Assembly (NCBI GenBank): GCA_005805375.1
Contig: SYMT01000451.1
Location: 1-32,705, forward strand
DNA length: 32,705 nt
Direction: 5' to 3'
Origin: Actinomycetota bacterium
Lineage (GTDB): Bacteria > Armatimonadota > SYMT01
This document shows, one piece after another, positions 7,338 to 14,786 of the stretch; position 1 is the stretch's first letter, and every line of letters begins with the position of its first letter. The position numbers and the translations under genes were made by a program. Under the pieces are notes generated by a model. The model made no database searches and had not been told where the DNA came from. It was given only the letters and a program-made list of their open reading frames with translations.

Positions 7338-8750
7338 ATGGAAGCTCCTGTTGATCTGGAACTGACCCTCGCACGCCCGGCAACCCGTGCCGGAGTCGAA
7401 CCCAGCGCCACCACCTGCGCCCGGGTTCGGCTGTGCATGCGGCAGGATCAGGCGGTCCGTCCCCGGCTGGACCTGTGGTTCGTGGTGGACGCCAGCGCCA
7501 GCATGCATCGTTTTGTGCTCGATCCGGACCAGCGGGAGATGTGGCGCCGCCGGGCAGAGGCCCGTGGTGAGGTTTCGGCACAGGAGGCGGATGGGCGCCG
7601 CGGGCTGGTGTGGCGTGGGCAGACGCTCCGCGAGTTGCAGCAGGTGGTCAGCACTCCGATGCTGAGCTGCCTGCGGGGCGTCTGGCGCACGCTGGAAGCA
7701 TTGCACTCCACCGATCGGATTTGTGTGCTCGCGTTTGCGGATCAACACGGGACGATCTACGAAGATACCGGAGTGCCCGAGCAGGCGGTGCGCCTGGAGG
7801 CGGCCCGCACGCAACTCACTCGCCTGGGAAGCGGCGTGGATGAGAGTGGATTGGGCCGGGGCACCCGTCTGGCCGGCGCCCTGCAGGAAGCGATTGAGCG
7901 TGTCTCACGAGCGGAGGGCGACCTCTCGTTGCGCCGGATGATCCTCGTGAGCGACGGCGTAGTAGAAGACAAAGAAGCGTGTCGGCCGCTGGTGGATCAG
8001 GCGGTGGACGCGGGCCTGGTAATCAGTGTCATCGGCGTGGGGGACGAATTCGAAGAAGAATTCCTGATGACCACAGCGGATGTGACGCGCGGGAACTACT
8101 ACTACGCCGCGACCGCTCCCGAAGTGGAACAGGCGGTGCGTTCCGAGTTGGAGACTGTGACCAGCATCGTCGCGCGGCAGGCGTTGCTGCGGGTGATCCC
8201 CACATCAGGCACGATCGTGCGCGAAGTACATCCGGTTGCGCCGTCGCTCTCCGAGTTCCAAACGGTCTGGATGGAGCATGGCGGGTGGCGCTTCCGCATT
8301 GGGGATCTTTCACCGGCGCAGCCGCTCGAGTTTCTGGTTGAGCTGGCAGCGCCCGAGTTGCCCGCCGGTGAGGGACGGCTGGCTCTGGTGCAGGTGGAAG
8401 GGGTGGCGCCGACTTCACCGGACCGGTTCGCGGTTGAGGCGCCGATCCGGCTCTTCTACTCGGATGATCCGCTGCTGCTCCAGGCACAAGACGACGAGGT
8501 CGTGGACGCTTTGCGGCGGGTAGCGATCTACCGTGAGGAGCGGAGGTTTGCTCTCGCGGCGGCCCAGGGAGACACTGAGGGAGCCACCCGGCACCTGCAG
8601 CAGGCGACCCGAATGATCCGGGAACGTGGGGGCGGCGAGACCCTCGCGGCAGAGATGGAAGCCGCCGCCGGGGAACTGATGGCAGGAACGCGCAATCTGG
8701 CGCGTACCAAACGGGTCAAGGCCGGCACAAGGCGTCTCTCCCCGAAATAG
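7338..8750 (+). CDS. VWA-domain protein of the FHA/kinase cassette
   Basis: 470 residues; the ATG at 7338 comes three bases after the kinase stop. A von Willebrand factor A domain occupies about 44-270, with an intact MIDAS: DASAS (51-55), T176 in GRGTRLAGAL, and D206 in LVSDG. About 50 residues, rich in Arg and Glu, are inserted between the MIDAS loop and the next strand (60-110). The C-terminal part has a beta-rich domain (275-390) and then a long charged helix (395-455). No signal peptide, so cytoplasmic. VWA proteins with kinases and FHA proteins are known from TerY-type phosphorylation modules, but no PP2C phosphatase or Ter protein is present here. Probably it assembles a metal-dependent protein complex under kinase control. 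Confidence 0.88.
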   Translation: MEAPVDLELTLARPATRAGVEPSATTCARVRLCMRQDQAVRPRLDLWFVVDASASMHRFVLDPDQREMWRRRAEARGEVSAQEADGRRGLVWRGQTLRELQQVVSTPMLSCLRGVWRTLEALHSTDRICVLAFADQHGTIYEDTGVPEQAVRLEAARTQLTRLGSGVDESGLGRGTRLAGALQEAIERVSRAEGDLSLRRMILVSDGVVEDKEACRPLVDQAVDAGLVISVIGVGDEFEEEFLMTTADVTRGNYYYAATAPEVEQAVRSELETVTSIVARQALLRVIPTSGTIVREVHPVAPSLSEFQTVWMEHGGWRFRIGDLSPAQPLEFLVELAAPELPAGEGRLALVQVEGVAPTSPDRFAVEAPIRLFYSDDPLLLQAQDDEVVDALRRVAIYREERRFALAAAQGDTEGATRHLQQATRMIRERGGGETLAAEMEAAAGELMAGTRNLARTKRVKAGTRRLSPK

Positions 8751-8793
8751 ACCCGGGTTCGGTTCCCTGTGTCTCGTCCGGCGGGAAATGGGA

Positions 8794-8822
8794 CCCCCGG
8801 GGCCTGTGGGGACGCCCGGGGG
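8794..8822. terminator. Hairpin between convergent genes
   Basis: CCCCCGGG (8794-8801) and CCCGGGGG (8815-8822) pair perfectly over 8 bases around a 13-base loop. It sits in the 85-base gap between the convergent VWA gene and the exported-protein gene, where a bidirectional terminator is expected. There is no T-tract, so intrinsic termination is uncertain. Confidence 0.4.
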
Positions 8823-8835
8823 AACTCCCTCGTTT

Positions 8836-9396
8836 CTACTTGTCCTTCAGGCTCTTGAACGAAGCGAGGAACTTCGGCTCGAGTTCCTGCCATGCTGTTT
8901 CACGGGAATGGTACACGATCCCGATCAGGCGATCGGCGCCCTGCGGGAAGAAGTACCACCGCACGCGATGGCGGAAGCTTCCGCCTGCTTCCGGGAGCAT
9001 CCCATTTCCCGGTGCCTCGAACTCGAACACGAATCCCCTGAGCTTCCCGGCCCCCACGTTTTCCTGGCGGACCTGCTTGTAGCCGTTGCCCAACTGTGTT
9101 CCGATCCGACCGGGAAACGACTCTTTGAACTGCTCGAACGTAGACCCGTCCGGGAAAGGCATCCGGTGGACCATCGCAAATCCGGCGGAGTCCTCGAATT
9201 TCGGTGAGGCGTAGAAGCCCTTCACTTCGCCCAACAGGTCCGGGATCGGGGGCTTCTGCGGGGGTACGACGAAGCCTTCCGGGGCCTCGAATGTGATACC
9301 GAGCGTCGCATCATCTAGTTTCTCGGCGGCGGCCACTCCTCCGACCAGGGCCACCGCACACCCGAACGCCAGCACACCGAATTGTCGCCGCTTCAC
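8836..9396 (-). CDS. Small exported protein of unknown function
   Basis: 186 residues from a GTG at 9394-9396. An N-terminal signal peptide (KRR followed by a hydrophobic stretch, ending VAAAEK near residue 25) indicates export. The mature part is a single beta-rich domain, with patterns such as LGITFEAPEGFVV near the start and WYFFPQGADRLIGIVYHS and FLASFKSLK near the end. This resembles the lipoprotein/PsbP-like proteins that measure a small alpha-beta sandwich, but I cannot assign a family. No cysteine follows the signal, so it is not a lipoprotein. It lies 110 bases downstream of the nfuA stop on the same strand, with a GC hairpin between them. Confidence 0.75.
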   Translation of the reverse strand: MKRRQFGVLAFGCAVALVGGVAAAEKLDDATLGITFEAPEGFVVPPQKPPIPDLLGEVKGFYASPKFEDSAGFAMVHRMPFPDGSTFEQFKESFPGRIGTQLGNGYKQVRQENVGAGKLRGFVFEFEAPGNGMLPEAGGSFRHRVRWYFFPQGADRLIGIVYHSRETAWQELEPKFLASFKSLKDK

Positions 9397-9423
9397 AACC
9401 TGCTTCCTTCCGTCGTGGTCTGC

Positions 9424-9440
9424 GGGGCGAGGTTCGCCCC
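9424..9440 (-). terminator. Possible terminator after nfuA
   Basis: GGGGCGA (9424-9430) and TCGCCCC (9434-9440) form a perfect 7-base stem with a GGT loop, 67 bases past the nfuA stop on the minus strand. No U-tract follows, so this is a weak call. Confidence 0.3.
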
Positions 9441-9506
9441 CCGCCCCCTGTTCCCTCGTTTCCGGTCATCTCGTCGGGTTCTCCGTCCCGCTCCTGCTGC
9501 GCCGCG

Positions 9507-10214
9507 TCAGGCGTAGTACGGGTTTGCGCCCGCAGAGTGATTCGTGACGTCTTCAATGCCGACGATCTCCGGAATCGTCCCCCGCAAGATCCGCTCGACA
9601 CCCTGGCGAAGGGTGGCCGCCGAGGAGGCGCACCCCTGGCATCCGCCGCTCATTTCAAGGTAGACGACCCCTTCGCGGTACTCGATCAGGCCGATATGCC
9701 CACCGTGTGAGGCAACCGCCGGATTGACCTGACTGTCCAGCACTTCCATGATGCGGCGCCAGATGTCCCCCTCCGGGCCATCGGGTACCGGTCGCGCCTG
9801 GGGCCGTACAGTCCGGACCTCGGGAGCGGCAAACTTGAATCCAGCCCCGTTCGGTCCGACGACATAGTCGAGGGACGCGCCCTCGACGTGCGCCCGGCTG
9901 TGCGGGTCCACGAAAATCTGAAAGCCGTCGAACGGGATGATTGCGTCGTCCAGGCCCGGCTTCCCATCCGGAACAAGTTCCATCGCGTACTTCCCGCGCC
10001 GCGGCGCCTGGATCCGGATGCATTCGGCCGCAGGATTCTGCGACGCAAGCACCTCGCGAATCTTTTCCTTCGCATCTTCACTGATGGTCAGCATCGGTTC
10101 CTCTCGCTTTGTGCCCAGGGGGATTCCCTCGCGGAGCGACGTGGCTTCCCGCGGGGCAGCGCGCGTGCCGTCGTCCTTCTTCTCTACGCCGAACAGCTTC
10201 CTCAGCAGTCCCAT
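9507..10214 (-). CDS. nfuA: NfuA-type iron-sulfur cluster carrier (A-type plus NifU domain)
   Basis: 235 residues from the ATG at 10212-10214, with GGAGGG (10220-10225) five bases upstream. A second in-frame ATG at 10092-10094 has its own GAGAGGAA (10098-10105) and opens MLTISEDAKEKI, the usual start of this family. The first 40 residues (MGLLRKLFGVEKK...) may therefore be an optional extension. Residues 41-135 form an A-type carrier-like domain without its usual cysteines, as in NfuA. Residues 148-225 form a NifU C-terminal domain with the cluster-binding pair C192 and C195 in GGCQGC. NfuA passes 4Fe-4S clusters to target proteins in the cytoplasm. No other Fe-S assembly gene is nearby. Confidence 0.88.
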   Translation of the reverse strand: MGLLRKLFGVEKKDDGTRAAPREATSLREGIPLGTKREEPMLTISEDAKEKIREVLASQNPAAECIRIQAPRRGKYAMELVPDGKPGLDDAIIPFDGFQIFVDPHSRAHVEGASLDYVVGPNGAGFKFAAPEVRTVRPQARPVPDGPEGDIWRRIMEVLDSQVNPAVASHGGHIGLIEYREGVVYLEMSGGCQGCASSAATLRQGVERILRGTIPEIVGIEDVTNHSAGANPYYA

Positions 10215-10297
10215 AGCTACCCTCCGCGTCATTGTATCCAGGAGGAGCCGGAAGTCGAAAGGGGCAATTTGAATCAGGAACCTACGAAGCCTACAAG

Positions 10298-11629
10298 TTG
10301 AAACGCGAAACTCCAAACTCGAAACTGGGAGCGCTCTGTGCGGGTGTTCTCTGCCTGATTCTTTTCGGGTGGTTCTTTCGGCCCGAGCCTGCCCCCGCCG
10401 ACGGCAGGGTCCACGTCCGTTACTGGGAAAAGTGGACCGGGTTTGAAGAGGACGCCATGCGGAAGGTGGTAGACACCTTCAACGCGCGCCAGGATCGTAT
10501 CTACGTGGACATGCTCGCTGTGAGCCAGGTAGATCAGAAAATGCTGCTGGCGACCGCTGGGGGAAATCCCCCCGATGTCGCAGGCGTCTGGGACTCAAAC
10601 GTCGTGGTCTATGCGGACTACAATGCGATCCAGCCCCTGGACGACCGCTGCTCTCGGGATGGTGTCGGCCCGGAGGACTATCTGGCTGCGTACTGGGAAC
10701 TTTGCCGGCACCGCAACCATACCTTTGCGCTGCCGACCACTCCGGCATCCGTGGCGCTTCACTGGAATCGCCAGAAGTTTCGTGAGGCCGGGATCAATCC
10801 CGACCAGCCGCCGCGTACCCTGGAGGAACTGGCCGCATTCTCTGACCGGCTCACGCGGCGCGAGGGCGGCAAGCTGGTGCAGTCCGGATTCCTCCCGGCC
10901 GAGCCCGGGTGGTGGAACTGGGGCTGGGGCCACTGGTTCGGCGGGCAACTCTGGGATGGGCGCGGGCACGCGACGCTGACCGCCCCGGAAAACATCCGGG
11001 CGTTCCAGTGGGTGAAAGGATTCGCCGACCGCGCCGGAACCAGGGACCTCCAGGTATTCCAGAGCGGTTTCGGTAACTTCTCGTCGCCGCAGAATGCCTT
11101 CCTGGCCGGGCAGGTGGCGATGGTCCAACAGGGGGTCTGGATGGCAAACTACATCCACAACAACAATCCTGGGATGGACTGGGAGGCCGCGCCATTCCCG
11201 TTCCCAGAGGATCGGCCGGATCTTGCAAACTCCACTCCGGTCGGGCTTGACGTGCTGGTGATCCCCACCGGCGCGCGTCATCCGGAAGAGGCGTGGGAGT
11301 TCTGCAAGTTCGTGCAATCGCAGGAGGGGATGGAGATGCTGTGTGCGGCGCAGTGGAAGCACTCGCCGCTGTCGCGCGTATCCGAGCGCTTCTACCGCGA
11401 GCACCGGAACAAGCGGATCAAGTTGTTCTACGACCTGGCGGCCCGGGGCCGCACCTTCGCGCCCCCGCCGGTCGGCATCTGGCGTGAGTGGCAGGACGAG
11501 ATGAAGACCGCCTTCGAGAACATCTGGACCAATGGACAGGCTCCCGCAGACGCGCTTGCCTACGCCGAGAACCGCGTGCAGACGAAGCTCGATCGCTACC
11601 AGGAGTCCATCGCGCGCCGTTATGAATAG
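10298..11629 (+). CDS. Sugar ABC transporter extracellular substrate-binding protein
   Basis: 443 residues if started at the TTG at 10298. The in-frame TTG at 10232 would add 22 residues of non-signal-like sequence. Neither has a strong ribosome binding site, so the start is uncertain. An N-terminal hydrophobic segment (LGALCAGVLCLILFGWFF) anchors or exports the protein; no lipobox cysteine is seen. The mature part is a family 1 solute-binding protein: VRYWEKWTGFEEDAMRKVV, then GGNPPDVAGVWDS, aromatic residues around WWNWGWGHWF likely to stack on sugars, and TPVGLDVLVIPTGARHPEEA. It delivers an oligosaccharide or similar solute to the two permeases encoded directly downstream. The next gene starts inside its last codons. 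No ATPase gene is present, so a shared MsmX-like ATPase elsewhere is probable. Confidence 0.9.
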   Translation: MKRETPNSKLGALCAGVLCLILFGWFFRPEPAPADGRVHVRYWEKWTGFEEDAMRKVVDTFNARQDRIYVDMLAVSQVDQKMLLATAGGNPPDVAGVWDSNVVVYADYNAIQPLDDRCSRDGVGPEDYLAAYWELCRHRNHTFALPTTPASVALHWNRQKFREAGINPDQPPRTLEELAAFSDRLTRREGGKLVQSGFLPAEPGWWNWGWGHWFGGQLWDGRGHATLTAPENIRAFQWVKGFADRAGTRDLQVFQSGFGNFSSPQNAFLAGQVAMVQQGVWMANYIHNNNPGMDWEAAPFPFPEDRPDLANSTPVGLDVLVIPTGARHPEEAWEFCKFVQSQEGMEMLCAAQWKHSPLSRVSERFYREHRNKRIKLFYDLAARGRTFAPPPVGIWREWQDEMKTAFENIWTNGQAPADALAYAENRVQTKLDRYQESIARRYE

Positions 11630-12590
11630 TCAATCCGGGGACCCGCGGGGCCGTGGCGTCCGAGCTGTATTCCGTGAAGCACGCCCTTCCGCCCGCGTAC
11701 AGTGGCGACAACTGCGTACAGGGCTCCTGTTCATCAGCCCCTGGCTGGTGGGCTTCACCCTGTTCCTGGCCTACCCGATCGGGATGTCGTTCTACTACAG
11801 CCTCTGCGACTTTTCCGTGCTCCAGCCGCCCCGCTTCGTCGGACTGGCCAACTACCAGGAACTTGTGGCGGACGACGTGTTTCGCCAGGCACTGACGAAC
11901 ACGTTCTGCTACGCGGCCGGAGCGATTCCGCTGGGGATCCTGCTTGCGTTCGGCATCGCGATGTTGCTCAACACCGGCGTGCGGGGCATGACGGTCTATC
12001 GCACCATCTTCTTCCTCCCGTCCCTGGTGCCTTCCGTCGCCCTCGCCATTCTGTGGATGTGGATCTTCAACGGGAAGGACGGCATCCTGAACATCGCACT
12101 CTCAGATGTCGCACGGGCTCTGGGGTCGAGCGCCTCCCCCCCGAGCTGGCTGTCGGACCCCAAGTGGGTGAAGCCCGCCCTCATCTTCATGAGTCTGTGG
12201 GGGACGGGCCACGCGGTGGTCATCTACCTGGCGGGGTTGCAGGACGTGCCCGTCCACCTCTACGAGGCCGCCGATCTCGACGGGGCGAACTGGTGGCAGA
12301 AGGTGCGGAACGTCACGCTGCCGATGGTGAGTCCGGTGATCCTGTTCAACGGGATCATGGCGATCATCGGTACGTTCAACTTCTTCGCGATCCCGTTTGT
12401 CATGGCCCCGGGTGGTCAACCGGCCCGCAGCGCGTACTTCCTCGCCGTCAATCTGTTCGACAACGCGTTCCTATATCTACGCATGGGGTACGCGTCGGCG
12501 ATGGCGTGGGTGCTGTTCCTTATCGTATTCGTGCTTACAATGCTCGCTCTGAAGCTGAGTGAGCGCCACGTCCACTACGGCGGGAGCTGA
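11622..12590 (+). CDS. Sugar ABC transporter permease, MalF/UgpA type
   Basis: 322 residues. The ATG at 11622 overlaps the previous gene's stop by 8 bases (ATGAATAG), so translation is coupled; an in-frame extension back to 11532 lies inside the binding-protein gene and is not used. About six membrane helices are visible, starting with LLFISPWLVGFTLFLAYPI. The EAA loop that contacts the ATPase reads YEAADLDGANWWQKVRNVTL followed by P. The MalF-type pairing with the next gene makes this one half of the membrane channel of a carbohydrate importer. The N-terminal 30 residues are basic and cytoplasmic. Confidence 0.92.
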   Translation: MNSQSGDPRGRGVRAVFREARPSARVQWRQLRTGLLFISPWLVGFTLFLAYPIGMSFYYSLCDFSVLQPPRFVGLANYQELVADDVFRQALTNTFCYAAGAIPLGILLAFGIAMLLNTGVRGMTVYRTIFFLPSLVPSVALAILWMWIFNGKDGILNIALSDVARALGSSASPPSWLSDPKWVKPALIFMSLWGTGHAVVIYLAGLQDVPVHLYEAADLDGANWWQKVRNVTLPMVSPVILFNGIMAIIGTFNFFAIPFVMAPGGQPARSAYFLAVNLFDNAFLYLRMGYASAMAWVLFLIVFVLTMLALKLSERHVHYGGS

Positions 12591-12595
12591 AACAG

Positions 12596-13639
12596 ATGGC
12601 CGCGAAGTCCCCTCTGGCGCTCCTGTGCGTCTATGCCCTGCTGACTCTCGGCAGTCTCCTCTTTCTCTTCCCGCTGATCTGGATGGTCTCAACTTCCGTC
12701 AAGCCGATCAGCCAGACCAAGGAAGCGCGGCCGCAACTCATACCGTATCCGGAGACCGTTCCCTCGCCCGACGGCCGGCGTTACCCGGCGGCATACCTGC
12801 GCGAAGCGGGGAGCCGGGAAGAAAAGCCGATCTCCGTGATCGCGCGTGAGGGCGCGAGTGTGCTCATTGAGGAAGACGCGCCGGGCGGCAGGCGGGAGCG
12901 CCGTTCCGTTGCAGCGGCGGCAGTGCGCATTCCCCCTGTCTGGCGCTGGGAGAACTACGTGCGGGCAGTGACGTACAAGGCGGATCAACTCGGGTACATC
13001 CCCTTCCTGCAGTACGGCAAGAACACGCTTTACATCGCAATTCTATCGGTAATCGGCACAGTGCTCTCCAACGCGCTGGTGGCCTACGGGTTCTCCCGGA
13101 TCGCCTGGCCCGGGCGGGACATCGCGTTCGGCATCACGGTTGCCACAATGATGATTCCGTTCCCGGTGCTGATGGTGCCGGTCTATGTCATCTTCAAGAC
13201 ACTTGGCTGGGTCGGTAGCCCCAAGCCGCTCTGGGTGCCCGCTTTCTTCGGCGGCGCGTTCAACATCTTCCTGCTGCGGCAATTCTTTCTCAGCCTCCCG
13301 TTTGAGCTCTCCGACGCGGCGCGCATTGACGGGTGTTCTGAGTTCCGGATCTTCCGAAACATCATTCTGCCACTCGCCCGTCCTGCTCTGGCGGTGGTGG
13401 CGCTGTTCCACTTCATGCATGTCTGGAACGACTTCCTCGGACCGCTGATCTACCTCACGGACCAGCGAACCTACACGCTGGCCTATGGGCTGCAGGCGTA
13501 TCAAAGTCAGCACGGCGGCACGCAATGGCCGCTGCTCATGGCGGCGGCGACACTGGTTGTGCTCCCGGTGATCGTGATCTTCTTCTTCGCGCAGAAGACC
13601 TTCATTCAGGGAATTACCGTTACGGGGATGAAGAACTAG
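12596..13639 (+). CDS. Sugar ABC transporter permease, MalG type, with long external loop
   Basis: 347 residues from the ATG at 12596, five bases after the previous stop. The first helix (LLTLGSLLFLFPLIWMV) and the remaining five are normal, and the EAA loop reads SDAARIDGCSEFRIFRNIIL. Typical MalG-like permeases have about 280 residues. Here about 70 extra charged residues (roughly 45-115, including VLIEEDAPGGRRERR) lie between helix 1 and the segment WRWENYVRAV, which would put them outside the membrane, where they could touch the binding protein. The family is certain; the meaning of the insertion is inference. Confidence 0.92.
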   Translation: MAAKSPLALLCVYALLTLGSLLFLFPLIWMVSTSVKPISQTKEARPQLIPYPETVPSPDGRRYPAAYLREAGSREEKPISVIAREGASVLIEEDAPGGRRERRSVAAAAVRIPPVWRWENYVRAVTYKADQLGYIPFLQYGKNTLYIAILSVIGTVLSNALVAYGFSRIAWPGRDIAFGITVATMMIPFPVLMVPVYVIFKTLGWVGSPKPLWVPAFFGGAFNIFLLRQFFLSLPFELSDAARIDGCSEFRIFRNIILPLARPALAVVALFHFMHVWNDFLGPLIYLTDQRTYTLAYGLQAYQSQHGGTQWPLLMAAATLVVLPVIVIFFFAQKTFIQGITVTGMKN

Positions 13640-13697
13640 GTCTGCGCGGTACAATGGACGGGAAGGCGTGCCCCAGTCGGGCTCGCGGGAGCCTCAG

Positions 13698-14657
13698 GTG
13701 GCAGCGGGAGAGCGATTTTGTCCGGGCCGGTACGCGGCCATTGATGTCGGAAGCAACTCGGTCTTGTTGCTCATCGCTGATGTGGACGAGGAGGGGAAGC
13801 TAACCCAGTTGGCCGAAGGCTCTGCCTTTACCCGGTTGAGTGAGCGGTTCTTCGTCAGCCAGCGACTGACGCGCCCCGCACGGGATCGGACGCTGCATGC
13901 GATCGGCGAGTTTGTGCGGGTAACCCGGCGAGCGCGTGTCGAAAACGTGGTCGCGGTCGGCACGTCGGTGCTCCGTGAGGCGGGAAACGCCGGGGAGTTC
14001 CTTCAGGAGGTCTGGCAGAAGTTTGCTCTTCCCGTCGAGGTGATCTCGGGCGAGCAGGAAGCGGAACTGGCATACCTGGGAAACGTGCATGACCGGACGC
14101 TGCCCGGGACTGACGGCGAGCGCATCGTGCTGGATGTGGGCGGCGGCAGCACCGAGATTGTGCGCGGGTTGGGCGGGACGATTCTGAACCGGGTGAGCTA
14201 TCCGATGGGCGCAGCGCGCCTGACACAGGAATTCTTGAAGGGAGATCCCCCTTCTGGGGCAGAGTGTGCGGCGGCGGATGCGGCCATCGAGCAGGCACTG
14301 TCCGAAGTGGAGCCGCCGCCGGCAGGGTCCTTGTTGTTGGCCTCCGGCGGCACCATAACGAATCTTGCCAGCGTGGCGCGCGCTGCCGGCCTGCTTCCGC
14401 CGGGAGAGATTCATGGACGGGTCCTCCAGCATCGCCGGGTGGCGGAACTGGCGGATCTGTTCCGGACGCTGCCGATCAAGTTTCGCAAGCGGGTGCCGGG
14501 TCTCGAGCCGGAGCGTTCGGAGGTGATTTTCGGCGGAGCAATGATCCTCCACCAGCTCATGGCGCGTCTCAGCGCTCCGGGTGTGGTGGTGAGCGGCAAC
14601 GGCGTCCGGCATGGGTGCATCTACCGGCTGGCGGAACGGGCGCTCCAGCGCCCGTGA
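13698..14657 (+). CDS. ppx: Ppx/GppA family phosphatase (exopolyphosphatase or pppGpp hydrolase)
   Basis: 319 residues from the GTG at 13698, chosen because CGGGAG at about 13686-13691 is six bases upstream. An in-frame GTG at 13668 would add 10 residues with poor spacing. The actin-like ATPase fold shows the five expected motifs: YAAIDVGSNSVLLLIADV, GTSVLREAGNAGEF, ISGEQEAELAYLG, VLDVGGGSTEIV and ASGGTITNLA. It is the short, two-subdomain form without a C-terminal HD domain, so it degrades polyphosphate and/or pppGpp in the cytoplasm; the sequence alone does not decide. It follows the sugar permease by 58 bases, with a TACAAT-like -10 at 13650-13655, and may have its own promoter. Confidence 0.9.
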   Translation: MAAGERFCPGRYAAIDVGSNSVLLLIADVDEEGKLTQLAEGSAFTRLSERFFVSQRLTRPARDRTLHAIGEFVRVTRRARVENVVAVGTSVLREAGNAGEFLQEVWQKFALPVEVISGEQEAELAYLGNVHDRTLPGTDGERIVLDVGGGSTEIVRGLGGTILNRVSYPMGAARLTQEFLKGDPPSGAECAAADAAIEQALSEVEPPPAGSLLLASGGTITNLASVARAAGLLPPGEIHGRVLQHRRVAELADLFRTLPIKFRKRVPGLEPERSEVIFGGAMILHQLMARLSAPGVVVSGNGVRHGCIYRLAERALQRP

Positions 14658-14786
14658 TCCCGTCTTCCGCCGGGGATTGGAAATGCGCCCTCGAGGGCAC
14701 CCGGCGCGTTGAGAAACCCGAAACCGAATTCACAGATCACACCACTTACTAGGATGTACACGAACAAGAGTCGAAGGAGACCTCGG

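Noticed and set aside
14687-14698. Perfect 12-base palindrome GCCCTCGAGGGC between the Ppx gene and the TlpA gene
   Set aside because: GC-rich palindromes of this size are expected by chance here; no T-tract and no nearby promoter to make it an operator or terminator.
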